Source: Rostratula benghalensis
Lineage: Eukaryota; Chordata; Aves; Charadriiformes; Rostratulidae
Length of the DNA: 64,000 nucleotides
NCBI GenBank assembly: GCA_013399305.1
Contig: VXAI01000046.1
Coordinates: 2,302,631 to 2,366,630, forward strand
Reading direction: 5' to 3'
Shown here: piece after piece, positions 51,627 through 64,000 of the stretch
How the letters are laid out: every line of letters begins with the position of its first letter
Position numbering within the stretch: the first letter of the stretch is position 1
Notes under the pieces: model-generated
The model's database searches: none
Told to the model about the DNA's origin: nothing
Seen by the model: the letters and a program-made list of their open reading frames with translations, nothing else
Made by a program: the position numbers and the translations under genes

Positions 51627-51950
51627 GAATCACAGAACTGTCAGAGTTGGAAGGGACCTGTAGAGATCATCTAGCCCAATCCTCCCCTGCAGGATTGCCC
51701 AGGGCACATTACTCAGGATGGCATCCAGGCAGGTCTTGAAGATCTCCAGAGAAGGGGACTCCACACCCTCCCTGGGCAGCCTGTTCCAGGGCTCTGTCAT
51801 GCTCACCCTAAAGGAATTTTTCCTCATATTAAATGAAACTTCCTGTGTTCCAGCTTGTGCCCATTGCCCCTCATCCTGTCACTGAGAACCACTGAAAAGA
51901 GCCTGGCTCCATCCTCCTTCAACCCACTCCAGATCCTTATAAGCACTGAA
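51627..51950 (-). mobile_element. CR1 LINE 3' fragment, minus strand
   Basis: Read on the minus strand, about 320 bp correspond to the last part of CR1 ORF2 and the 3'UTR, ending at 51627 with a CTGTGATTC-type terminus. The plus strand shows the reverse complement: AATCACAGAA, then GTTGGAAGGGACC. It is 5'-truncated at about 51950; the exact upstream limit is unclear because similarity fades. It is the opposite orientation to all other CR1 copies in the window. Confidence 0.93.
51630..51947 (-). pseudogene. CR1 ORF2 C-terminal remnant
   Basis: The minus-strand translation contains EPWNRLPREGVESPSLEIFK, the highly conserved tail of CR1 ORF2. It lacks everything upstream, including the RT catalytic motifs. 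The original stop after the LEIFK segment seems lost, so the frame runs on into former 3'UTR (YRSLPTLTVL). It encodes no functional protein by itself. Confidence 0.88.
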
Positions 51951-54900
51951 GAAACCTGAAGGACGGCAAGAGGGGTCCTCAGGAGTTCCAGTTCTTGAGC
52001 AAAGGCTTCAGCTCTACACCAATGTAATGCAGATTAAAGATCTAGGGTAATTGTGCACGTTTGCGTTCTTAGCGTGTGGTGACAGTGAGGTAAGATCTAT
52101 CATCGGAGTATAAATTAAGATTTAAGCAAACAAGTTTTACCTTGCATTAGTAACAGATTAAAAAAGTAGAAAAAGTTACTACCATGACGCAACAGCTGAA
52201 CAGTTGCTGAGGAAGCTGCTGTAACTCAGCCATGGACTTAGCCCAAAGCAGTAAGTCTACACATCTATTTGTGGAGGAGAAGGAGGGAGTCATGTGAAGG
52301 ACGCTTACAATTTGCTGGTTTGTGACAGTGGGCGAGAGCTCTAAACACTACCACACTCCATCTCCTTGCATTTCAAGAGACAGTAACAGTGAGAATAAAT
52401 GTTTGCTGGGCACCGTCTGCCAAAGCAAAATCTAAAATGGTCACCTTTGAAGAAATTAATTTTAGATATTGCACTTCATGTATTCATCCTCTGAAGACAG
52501 GTAAGAACCATCCACATTAGAATTGCAGGAACATACTATACCCTAAACTGATTTGCATGAGTACCCCAGTGATTACTGCTGATACACTGGGATACCTCAT
52601 TTAGTGACCCTTCCACAGGGACAGGCATAATCTTGCTTCACACCAGGGCTGAATTAAGGTCCAATTTTAGCTTTCATGTAATAAAGGCTAATTTCAATTG
52701 CCAATTAAATCATTCCATTCAAATTTTGTCTAATACAGATAATTTAATAAAAATCTTTGGCCTTCTCCTAACTGAGGCATGCTTGCTGCTAACTGAAGTT
52801 CTGTCTTTATTTCTTATTTGATTCTGTTCTTTAAAATAAATTAGTTGCTATTTGTGCCATCAAAAAAGCACAAGTCTGCTGACAAAGGCTGAGGTCCAGA
52901 AGAGCTTATTTTGATTTTAATATCCATTAACGGAGTTAAAGTAAAGCCAGAGTAAAATAGTGATCTCCCCGTTTCCATTATAAATACTATTGACAGGCGT
53001 TCAGAGCAGCCAGTCTGTGTGTGAGGAACAGCAGTCGCTGCAGGCTGTTCCAGGAAAACCTCAGCAGTATTCATAATGGACTTATTCACCATTTACATGC
53101 AACAGCAGTGAATGTTTGAGAGATCAAGTTATCACTGCCTTAAATCCCCAAACCCGTTAACGTACACTTCATAAACCAACTGGACAAGCAGACAACATGG
53201 AAAGCCTAAAGGTTAAGTACATATTATTGACCTCAAGGAAGCTGTGTTCTACAGATCATTAAATACGTTGTGCACTTCTGTTTCAGCTGGTCACACTGAA
53301 AAGTGCCCTGGGAACATTATTTAATGCTTAGATGTTCTACCTACATTTGTGTGACATAAAATCAATACTTTTCCCCTAACCTTACTTGCTTATTCTCAGC
53401 TATTAGCTGCTTTTTAAATCACAATGAGTTCAAACATTTGCATGCATGTGTATGTGTCCCTTCATACATTTTAATGAAATATAAACACAGACAGGGGTTT
53501 TCACTCCATTTTAGCATTCATTTACAAGCTCCCCTGTTGCTGTCATCTGTCCCAGTTGTCTGTTTCCAGGAACTGTTCCCTATGACTCTTTGGGACCACA
53601 ACTCTCCTGTCCAAAAGCAGACAGAAGAGAACAGCCAGTCTCAAGCAAGTGTTGGTCTCATCGAAACACAGGAACAGGTACTAAATGGGAGCCAAACAGA
53701 CACCAAAAGCTGCTGACTACGGTACACTCCTGGGATACTCACCTACTGTGGGTTTTCACTTCTATCTGAGTAGAGCAACAAAGAGCCTGATTTGTGGCTC
53801 ATGAAGTGCAAAACTGCTCTGTGAACAGAGCCCAAGAAGATTTTTTGACTTTTTTAGCAGTAGCATTGTTTTTTCTTATGACTTTCTCACTTCCAACAAA
53901 AAGTTTTTGCTTAAAGCTCCACTTCTTAAGAACAAACTTTTTCTTAAAAAGGTCAAAAAGCTTTGTCATATTTCATTCACATAACAAATGGTGAAATAAA
54001 CTCTAGAAAAATGAATGTACACATACCTCAGAAGCATATTTAAAAAGCATGGAATCCCATGTACTACAAGATGTACATGGTGAAAGGTTTGATTTCCCTA
54101 CTGAAATCTGAAAACCTCAGATAGCATAGCTAATCTAATGATTACACTCATATAGCCAGCATTTATGCCATGGGAAAGAGTAACTACATAGAGAATTACA
54201 GCTACGCATGTCTGAGACAAGTCCAGGTAAACAAGGCTGGGGAAATGGCGATGGTGGCTTCATGAACTCGCTAATAACACCATGCCCTTGACCAACCAAT
54301 GCCCTGGGAAGCACAAGGATGTCAGGCTAAGCTTAACTCAGCAAATTACTACATTTAAATGTCCAATAACCAAACCCAAAGTATTTCAAATCTAGCTCTG
54401 CTCTTATGGGATTAACTGTACTTTCCTTAAGATGTGTCATTTTGATGTCTTCAGACTCTAAATACTCAGGGAGATTTTCACTGATATTTTAAAAATAAAG
54501 CCACTTATTCCTCAAATCACTTCAGTTTTGAACTATCAGATAGAAAATCGACAACACTGATGTGGTGTCAAAACCAGGAAGGTACTGAGATTAGCACTGA
54601 AACTACCTTGAGTCAGGACATGGCTCTGGAGCTCGACATATGAAATCAAACACTCCTCCAAGCAACTAACTGGAATGGCCTGAATGAGTACTTTCTGATA
54701 CAAACGCAGCTGCAGTGGTCCTCTGGTGGAGGCAAAACAGAGGGGGCTGAGAAGTCAAAACAAAGCAAACTTGAACAATATTATGGGCATGGGAGATACA
54801 CCTGCATTTCTGACTCTGTTGGAAACCTCTGCACTGTGAATAATTTTTCAATTGCAGAAAAGCCCTAATTACTGGTTCCACTTCTCACCCAAAAAGTTGT

Positions 54901-55264
54901 GATTTAAGGATTTATCTGAATACCAACAAAGTTTTGTCATACTTTTAGTCCTGATTCCTGTTGTCGTTGTCACTTTTATGTTCACAGATGTTCTTCCATG
55001 CATGGTTTGCAGACCTCAAACAGCCATAGTACTGAACACAAGAATGTATTTTGAGTACAGACCTTGTCTTAGATCTTGAGGAAGGATTGAGATGATTAAT
55101 AAACTTGAACTTTAGAGCATCTCCTGTTCCAGCAACCCATGTTTGAACTGGAGTGAAGATACTATTGTAACACTTGGGAAAAAACATTGAAGGACAGTTT
55201 TGTCTGTAACAGTTTGCCTACAGAGTGCTTATTTGAGGCCTTTTAAGGAGTTGATGTGTATCAC

Positions 55265-55290
55265 AACTTTCATGCCAAACCATGAAAGTT
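55265..55290. repeat. Perfect inverted repeat, 10-bp arms, 6-nt loop
   Basis: AACTTTCATG (55265-55274) and CATGAAAGTT (55281-55290) are exact reverse complements across CCAAAC. The stem does not extend further, so a microRNA hairpin is unlikely. Confidence 0.8.
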
Positions 55291-55585
55291 CATCACCATT
55301 AATGCAGCATGAATTTTTCTTGGTTGTGGTCTGACAACAGGTTAGTTTTTGAACATGTGCCCTAGTGTCAGTCATCCACCATTAATGGGAGGTCCCCCCT
55401 CCCTCCAAGCACTGTTACGCACCAAACAAAAAAGAGACTCCACTACACATTGTGGGAGAAAGTCACATCCAGTACCAGTAAGGCACTGCACATGTTGTGC
55501 TCACAGTCACAGCACCACTGTCACACCAACTCAACATTACCCTACCCCTTCGCAGATTATATTTAAAATCCCACTCCTGGAAAAA

Positions 55586-55618
55586 ATGCATGGAAATGCA
55601 TTTCCTATGCATGGAAAA
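55586..55618. promoter_or_regulatory. Clustered ATGCAT sites around a 14-bp palindrome
   Basis: ATGCATGGAAA occurs at 55586-55596 and 55607-55617, a spacing of 21 bp or two helical turns. Between them lies the perfect palindrome GGAAATGCATTTCC (55592-55605). Three ATGCAT cores fall in 33 bp. Such phased, symmetric sites could bind POU-type or other dimeric factors; that part is inference. Confidence 0.3.
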
Positions 55619-56754
55619 TATCTGAAAATATTAGAAAGCTTATAGCAAAAATTGCCTTCCCAACCAATTCAACAAATAACCAACAAGTCCAGAAACTACT
55701 GATGCACGGCATGGAAAGTTGTTTCCCTCTATTAACACTGACTCAAGAATAACAAAATCTAGTCATTGTCTGTACAGACTGTTTCTCTTCCTATTGTTTT
55801 TAGGATTCACAAAAAACCCACCATCCCACCCCACCCTAGAAGCCCACAGAATAGTGGTCTAAGGAGGATTATAAATGACACTCGATGATCCATGGCCGTT
55901 TACACAAAGATATTATATCAGTATTGACAGCAAGATGTTAAATCATTTGATACGTTTACTTAAAAAGACTGCAGTTCAAATTAATTAGAAGTATATTACT
56001 TTGCAAGGAAGTATATTTCTGCTAGGTGTCCAGTATAATTTTAAATTTCAAAGAGAAAACTTTCCTATGGCTACTGACAGATTCTTGCTTTCAGTTCGAG
56101 CGTTAGATACGGCATCACCGGATACATTGTGCCAGGACACGCTTTGGTGCACAGAACTGTGCAATTGCTTGTGTTTGCAACAAACCCCCCAGTAAGTCTG
56201 TCCCTGCAACTGTCTAATAAAATCAACCTGTCTATTCTTGATCTTGTGTGTTTCAGTATCAGATGCCAGGAATAAGCAAGGGAAACCTATTACTCACCAC
56301 GAGAGTTTTTCAGTGATGAATACTGGACTTCAAATGCACTTAACTACATGAAACAGGTTAAATACAGAGAGATTTGTTAAATATTGGTGTGGGCCAAGAG
56401 TCTGTCGAGGTGCCAAGTCTGTGTACATGCCAACAGCAACAGATGTGCATCCCTGAAAATTCCTCTCATTTTATTTTCGCAAGTGACGAATTACTTGGCA
56501 GAATTAGTGCCTTTCCGCAGGTTCTCTAGGAGCATTTTTAAGGCATGCGAGACTACATCCTGAATCCTAAGACTTCCCTATGATGATGGGTATCACTGGT
56601 AACAGAAGCTGCAATCATGAAAATGCAATTTCACTGAATATTCATTTCTCATAGTAGTCATTAACTTTCAGAAGTGCCCTGTGTCACACAGCCAAGAAAA
56701 TGCAGCCCTCCCTAAGGACTTCAGCATCTAAACAGAGACATGACAAAATGGAAG

Positions 56755-56768
56755 ACACACACACACAC
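56755..56768. repeat. (AC)7 microsatellite
   Basis: Seven uninterrupted AC dinucleotides. Short but probably length-variable. Confidence 0.9.
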
Positions 56769-56990
56769 AAAAGACAAAACAGAGGCAGCGAAGTGCAAAA
56801 TGCAAGATAAAAAAAAGATAAAAACACAGGATTTATTTTTTTAGTTATTTTAATAGCATTATATTGGTCTTGTTTCCATATTCATTTCTGCTGCTGTTTC
56901 TGTCTAAATATGCATGGTGCGGAGCTATGACATTTAATGTTACACCAGTCACTCTGTGGACACCTTGGTAGTTCTATTTCATACTCAACA

Positions 56991-57048
56991 TTATATTTAC
57001 ATATATAGATACCCATACGCACCTACACACACATATATACACACACAC
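56991..57048. repeat. Compound TA/CA-rich microsatellite
   Basis: Alternating purine-pyrimidine sequence made of TATATA, CACACA and imperfect CATA units. A degenerate compound dinucleotide repeat; such alternation can adopt Z-DNA or unwind easily. Confidence 0.8.
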
Positions 57049-60000
57049 TTCAGCTCATATACTGATACTACCAGAGGATCTGGTAGATTACTTTCCTATT
57101 TAGGTTGCTTAATGCTTTCAATTTTAGAGAAATCTGTGACCTAGCCTTTGAAAAGTTCTCACACCTCTATTGTGTGCAAAGACCATTGATATTCAGCCCT
57201 CCAGGTGGTGAAGTGCCTTTCCTTTGTCTCATGAAATTGCATTCAGATTTGACAGAGATATAAAGTGCAGAATCACAGTTTCGCCCTTCTCCCTGCTCCT
57301 GCTAAAGGAGTTTGGCAGCTGGCCCAAACTCCTGAAGCTCCCAACATAGGCTTCTTATCACGAAAGGAACTGCAGCAGTTGATGCTGCACTGAGTATACC
57401 CCTAAGCCACAAAACAGAAAGAAACCACTGCTCCCTGTTTCCTCAACAAAGCACTGACTTCTAGCACCGACTGATAACGCAGCTACAAGGGCAGTAGGAT
57501 CCTCAGCTTGTTTGGCAAGAGGGACGGTTGGCAAAGAAATACTTGGTCCCATCACCTCACCTCCCCAACCAGCCATCACTCCTCTTCCTCTGCCACGTAC
57601 TCCTTCTTCCCATCTTTGCATTCTCTTTTCTCCCTTCTCTTCTCTGGACTTATCTGCACATAGGAGGAACAGTTCACTGCATCTCGGGTATGGTTTGTTA
57701 GTGGGGGCACCAAAGGCAGGGCAAGTTCAGTTCAGCCCCCTGTGTCGCTGCATACTCTGGAAAATTACCAAGATTTCCAGATAGTTTGTGCAGGAATCCC
57801 AACAAGGCTGCCAGATCCAGAAAGCAAAGACAATGAAAACGCCCTCTTGGGGAAGTCCGTAAACAGAAAGTGATGGTATAGCCCAGAAAATCCAGAGGCA
57901 CGTCACTGCTAACAAAAGGGCTGGCAGTCTGCAGAGAACACCTCTGCACAGCATCTGCAATTCAGATCAGAAGTCCTCTGTCTCCATGCTCTTTTGCTGC
58001 AAACAATTGTGAAATCCAGAGACAGTAATAATAATAAAGTTTCTCCTCCTCTTCTGCCAGGTGGTTCACATGCAAGATAAATGACAACCATTCTTCGCTA
58101 GTCTAAAAGCTCAGGTTGTGCAGATCTACACAATACATCATTTGGGAACTGCTACTCCCCAAATGAATATCGATTCAGTTTTGTCTGATTTCGCTTCTAC
58201 TTGTGGCTTATTTATTTGCATTTTGATTGGGAAATTTTTTAAAGCAGCTTAATTACAAAGCTAAGTACAGAAAAGCTGCCTAGACAACCCTAATTCAGCC
58301 TCTTGTGGCTATGCACTACAGCATGAAGAAACAAGAGAGAGAGCACCACAGAAATCACTACAACTGCATTTCAGTTCTGAAACTTTGATTTCAGTAGATG
58401 TAACATTAGTGACAACAAAGCAAAGCGAAAATCAAATGAGTTGCCTTTTCTCAACCTAACTCCAAACATACCGTCTGCGCCCAGGAGCGTCTGATCTACT
58501 TTGCCAGGGCTGCTTAAATTAGACCTGCAACTTCAGGAGCATCCCTGCTGGCCTACCTGGGGCCAAGTCAGGGGTGAGGAAGAGCACATCCTCAGAACTT
58601 TGTGCAGCAGGTCAGACTGCTGTAGTATTCATAGCCCCTAGATGAGAAGCTTTTATCTTGCTCACTCCTTCTACCACAAGCAAGACGAACATCACTCAAG
58701 TATAACGTTATTGCATGTACTTTTGCAGACTGATCTGTGCAGTGTAGCAAGCTTTAGCTATCAAGGACGAAAAACAAAGTACATATTAATTTCTTAACTG
58801 GTTTTAATAGCTATTAACTGTTTTAACTTAACTCTCAGCCACTGCCTATATAGATACTTAAATTTCTCTTGCTGCTGGACTCTGTGGACTTAATTCAGGA
58901 ACCTTCTTAAGATCTTTTGAGCAAAGGGACTTTATGTATTTTTTGAATGGGGACTGTGGAGAAGAATTATTTCACTTCTTAAATAAAAGCTATAGTTTAA
59001 TGATATGAAACATTTCTGGGGAAATATTCACCACATCACAGTTGGTGCATAGTTAGCACCACAAAAGAACAGGAGACAAACATCAATCCATCCCTCAAAC
59101 TTCAAGAAGACTTTGGATCAGCCTGATATTCATCACGTTGTATAGAAACACCACATAATTTATCTTTATAACCCCGTGGAGCAGCAATAGGTTAAAGCAG
59201 GAGACTGCATACCTACTACAGAGTAAATGTGGACAAATACCAACTGATTGTGTGCTCTTTACATTCTTATATAAATATGGTCAACAACATAATTTTTACC
59301 TTTATGCTGTAAAAGCATAGGGGTACCAGCTCCGCAGAAGAAGCGTTCATATTCATGAGGATTCTAGTTCCCTTTTCACCATGTGTTTCCACCACTCACC
59401 TCATTTTGTTTAGCATTAAAGCCTGACACCTACACCTCCAAGCCACACAGGTATCTACTCAATTCCACCTCCCCAGGCACCATCCTCACATCTCAGACCA
59501 CAGTAATTTCTGCCAAGATCTCTCACAGAAATCTGCTAAAACACTTTTTGTTTCTCATCTCAGTTTTCTCATCTCCAGTTTCTTAATGGCTTCTCATGGA
59601 TATTCCTGACATTTCAAAGAATCTGCCTTTTTGCTCTTCTTACGAATCCAATCATATGGCTCTCATCTCTCAGCAGAACCCTGGGCAAAGGCCTACAGCA
59701 AAGTCTACCAAGGACATCTCAAGGAGTTCAGACATACTGGTTAGCAAGTCACATACTCTTTTGCACAAACATGAAAACACTCAACCTTATTTTTGAAAAA
59801 CCTGTAAATAGAAATGCACCAGGAAATATCTGGGTGAAGATCATTCCCAAGAGCAATCACACTAAATAGAAGATATTATCCAGTCAAGGCTTTCCTGAGG
59901 CATCCTTCTTTTTCTGAGCAAATACCATGGAAGTCTAAGATCAACAAGGTCACTGAAATTATTTTCCTGGCTACTGTAAGAGTGTCAGTGAACTGTTCCA

Positions 60001-62062
60001 CAATGCTGGATTGAAATATGTGCCTGCAGGACTACACCTGGATGATTCAGTGGCCTGCAATGCATGAATCTCCACAAAGGTTCATCCTTAAGCGTAACTT
60101 TTAAATTGTCATTTTAAACCAGCTTCTCCTCCACCTGTTTTCTGTTTGCACTGAAATTCCTCCCTCTCAACCACGAGCAGTGAATCTTCCTTTGGAACAC
60201 GGCAATATTTATTGACTGTATTCATTGTTCACATCTGTCAGACATGGGAAGTCACCACTGCTTTACAAGACTATCAGTTTTAAGTAATGCCATTCATCAC
60301 AAAATGGAATAGTGTGAGCAACATTTCCTCAACTGCAATGAATTATACAAGGGTCAGCAAGCTGGAGTCGCGGTTGGCAACACAAACATTGGCCTCAGGT
60401 AGCAAACCCATCTTTCCAGCTGTTCTCATCCATATGGGTTCAATGAACTGCAGAGAGTACAGGCCTCTACTTATTGAGAGTATCTGCTGGAACTATTTCA
60501 TCTAACCAGCATCATAAAACAGCTATGAAGTAAGGTGAATGCTATTCATCTAAAGCTCATCTGGTAGCCAACTGCTGACAGAGGGGAAAATAGACGGCAA
60601 AGCAGACAGATGTGATCGGGAAATGCAGGTGTTCCTGAATTTCAAAACTCAAGGATTAAAACCACAAGAAGTTGAAACCTTGCACCTGTGGTTCACAGGC
60701 ATCTGGTCACCCCAACTGCACAATGCTTCCTGACAAGCAATTTTCAGGATTCCTCAGTGTGTTTCCTCACTAGCATAATGCCCTTTTAATGTACATGTTG
60801 TCAAGCAGATTTGTTTGGCAGCAACACAATTAGCCCTATTTTTTCTCTGAAACAGATTTTGTTTATGCACATGGTTTTGCAAGTAAGACTATTCTGTGAT
60901 TAAACAGATATTTTACTAAAAGCCTCATCACCTGAACACAGCACACACAAGCACAAGATTCTAATGCTCTCTGCCTTCCAATTCATTTTAGGATTCTCAA
61001 AATTTTACTTCTAGTAATGGGCCCTGCAATAAATTAGTTTTTCTAGAAGATGTTGTTAACACCATACTGATTTCCTCAGCTTTGCTTTCCTCAATACTCC
61101 CATAGTGTCTCTATTTAAAATAGTGATTGTGCAAACAATTGACCAGGAATGTCAGAAGTCCTTATCAAATTAATAGCTGCTGATTGTGAAAATGGTAAGG
61201 ATCTGGCTCAAACTAAAAAAAGCAACAGATTTCAGAGACAAGACCTTCAACAGAGATTGCTTCCACACATGAGAAGAACAAATTAGCTTCAATTTTCTTA
61301 TCTTTGTGGCATTCAGCCTAAGAAAATTAATTCCAAGTTAAACACTCCCAAGAAAAGAAGCAGCTTGTAATAGCAATATCAAAGCCTTAAATGTCAGTTG
61401 CTAACACAGCAATCATTTTCGAGTAACACCATTGACCCAGTTTGATTAGCCCACTAGCTGTAACATTTTTAACTGTTCACTCAAAAAAGATCTGTCAGAG
61501 ACACATTCTTTCCAATTCAAGGTTGGCTAATGGAGCCAGAAACTATCACATCTAATGGCATTTCCTTTGGAAATGTCTTGTTACTACATAAAATAAGCAA
61601 ATCCCCCCCCAACATGGAACTACTGTACTGACGGATTGTAGCAGTGAAATGATTAAAGAGTGGCTTCATGACCGCAAGTATATAATATCTCATTCTTTAA
61701 GATGTTTCCTGGGATGAATTAAATTATGTAAATATGTTAACAATAATTCATAATATTTTAATAAAATCTTTTTATTTTTCTTAGCTTCTTAGAAGTGCAG
61801 TCCCAGGTGTCCTTAGGGTGGTGAGTGTTTTGTTTTTACACTTTAAGGACACACAAGGTTATACACTTGATAAGCAAGGAAGCACAACTATTGATATATA
61901 ATGCAGATAATGATGCCGGGCATCCTTTGTCTGGTATCATTCCCAGTTTTTGCTGGGAGCATTGTTCATCAACAAAGTGACTTGGTATCAAGAAGGGGAT
62001 TCACACTTTTCAAGTTTTCTGCCAGCTAGCTATTCTGAGACAGAAAGAAGCATTTTGATTTC

Positions 62063-62075
62063 TTTTTTTTTTTTT
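62063..62075. repeat. Poly(T) tract, 13 bp
   Basis: An uninterrupted run of 13 T with no recognisable element attached. Confidence 0.9.
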
Positions 62076-64000
62076 CCTCTGGTGGAAGATTAAACAGTGA
62101 AGACGTTTTTACTGTTGTCAAATTTTGCATTAGTAAATGGAATCAAATCATTCTACCCAAGACTCATGCCTCAAGTGAACTTGCTCACTGAAAACTACAT
62201 CCCCAGAGACATTTTTCTCAACGTGGGATTCCTGCTTGTTCAAGCTGTGAAAGTTCGTCAAGTTTAAGGTGACCCTATTTTCAAAATAATAATAATTAAA
62301 AACAAAACCAAAACCAAAAAAACCCAGGATATCTTTGTACCTAAGTTCTGTAGCAGCATTTCCTAGCAGCTACATAAGACATTTTTCAATGCTGGCAGTT
62401 TCATCAGTGGCAGGATTCTGGCACAAGTGGGATGCAATCATGCTTCCTGGAATGCGAAAACGTTTTCCCCCAGCACAGCAGTTTGAGTAAGTTCCTACAT
62501 AACACAGCACCTCAGCTTTTAGGCTGAGCAGAAGAGCAGCCGGGCTGGGGCACCGGGGCTTTTATGCCTCCATGCTGAACAGACTTGCCGTGGCTGCACT
62601 TGATTTCAGAAATCATAGAAGAAGTTCCTAACTCGAGATCAGACTTTGGATTTCTTTTCATTTGGGTGTTTTTTCCTACACATTGGCTCACTCCCTGTGA
62701 CAATGCACAGAGCAGATGGCTCACTCTGCTCCTGCACAGCCGTCTATGATGGCAGTGAGAGGGACAGAACAGTAGGCATTAGGACAAAAGTGAGAAATAT
62801 CCATGGTCACAAAGGTTAGGAACATAAACACTACACACAGGGTTAGACTACGCATCACTGCCAATTCCTTGTTTCCACAGCCTATAACCAGAAGCAGATA
62901 ATTAAGGTTCAATCTTTGACAAGTTCTCTCCAATCACCTGAATTCAGAGAGACGGACTCAAACATCAGACGCAGCCTACACCTCTAGTTTTCCTCTGATC
63001 TCATTGGTTGTTTCATCAGAATTCTACAGGTAATATTTAGAAATGTTTCTATTTGAATCCACCTCTGCACTTTTGGAAGGGCAAATACTACAATTTAATT
63101 TTTTTTCCTTGTCTAGGATCCACCCCAAATCAAAAAAATATTGACACTCAAAAATTTGTCTACTGGTAAAGCTAGCTGTCAGCTTGGGAGAGGTGCTGAT
63201 AGCACTGAAGACTCACATTTTGTTCATTTTCTATTAAGAAAATGTCTCAAAACAGTAACATCCACACCAAAAAAACAAACCAGCAAGCCTTTAAATAGGT
63301 CTTACATGCTTTCTTGGGTTTTTATTTGCAGCCTGTAAAAACATGCTTATTGCAACTGCTACACACGTAGTTTGCTTACAAAATTCCCATAAATTAATGT
63401 TCAACATGCTGTATTCAACAGCATGCATGTGCCCATTGAATCTGCACAGCAGGATCAGGGCCCAAAACACTCCTAGACTGGCAGCACGTTCATTGAAAAA
63501 AAACACCCAAAGCACAAACCATGCACGCATTTCCTCAAGCCACGTTCTGTGTCACAAACTTCAAGGGCCATCCTACCCTCAGTTTCTGCGAGGGGCTCTC
63601 ATTGAAGTCAGTAGGAGTGCTGCTGCTGTCAGACCTGTCCCTAAGCATAAATGTCACCTTGAAACATGCCCCAAAGTTGAACTCCGAGCTCTGTGAGACA
63701 AACAGACAGGGAATTAATCGCAGAGCCAAGCATCCCTTCCCTCACTGCAACTGTCATGTCCCCAGCCTCCGTTAGTAAAAGGGGTGATGGTCAGCATCAT
63801 GTCTGCTATCATGGCATTTGAAAGCATTGAGCACAACCAAGTAATTTTCATACCAACACAAAACCTAGGTACAAAATCCAATTGTTAATTACACAGAGTG
63901 TCACTGTTTGACCCCAGCCAGCAACAGGACCCATGCAGCCATTTACTAACACCCTCCGCAAGAAGGGTGGGGAGGAGAGAGGGAAAAAAAAGGAGTGGAA

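Larger units (their letters stand above)
51951..64000. other. Non-coding DNA, no gene recognised
   Basis: No recognisable gene or larger transposon. It contains inverted repeats at 55265-55290 and 55592-55605, an AC microsatellite at 56755-56768, a TA/CA-rich tract at 56991-57048, a T13 run at 62063-62075, a pyrimidine-rich stretch around 57540-57660, and a GA-rich stretch at the right edge (63961-63998). Open frames reach 117 codons (63343-63696 plus) without a known domain. Confidence 0.65.

Noticed and set aside
1..64000. CRISPR arrays, operons, insertion sequences, prophage or defence genes
   Set aside because: No regularly spaced repeats with unique spacers and no bacterial gene structure; everything recognised is avian.

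Overview
The window is vertebrate nuclear DNA, almost certainly from a bird. Three things show this. It holds several copies of the avian LINE CR1, with the typical 3' end (a GGTCCCTTCCAA block, then ATTCTGTGA-like repeats instead of a poly(A) tail). It holds one solo LTR of a family I recognise from memory as common in bird genomes. The rest is AT-rich, stop-rich sequence with vertebrate microsatellites and homopolymers and no densely packed genes. Nothing suggests bacterial, phage or plasmid DNA.

Layout. Positions 1-34189 are non-coding DNA with two small CR1 3'-end stubs (about 6965 and 22819), a 42-bp tandem duplication (1437-1520), a perfect G-quadruplex-type tract (12503-12525, minus strand), a palindromic FOX/homeodomain-like site (24298-24339), an assembly gap inside poly(G) with a copied flank (26532-26660), and an AT-rich block dense in TAAT cores (about 27230-27870). 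Positions 34190-37238 form the only real repeat cluster: a solo LTR, about 700 bp of unassigned sequence, then a 1.8-kb CR1 that has lost its 5' end and carries internal deletions, stops and frameshifts. Positions 37239-64000 are again non-coding, with a CR1 stub (42817-42867), a minus-strand CR1 fragment (51627-51950), microsatellites near 56755-57048, and some perfect inverted repeats (40062, 55265, 55592).

Genes. I recognise no host protein-coding exon, tRNA, rRNA or named ncRNA. The only open frames with recognisable protein content are the decayed CR1 ORF2 pieces and the CR1 tail at 51.6 kb. The other frames of 60-143 codons match no family I can name, often overlap frames on the other strand, and are about what chance gives over 64 kb in six frames. 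The window is best read as a gene desert or the inside of a very large intron. Some AT-rich blocks look like conserved non-coding enhancers, but this cannot be tested without an alignment. I found no convincing new biological system. The points most worth checking are the gap artefact, the mosaic CR1, the LTR, and the compact palindromic or TAAT-rich candidate regulatory sites.
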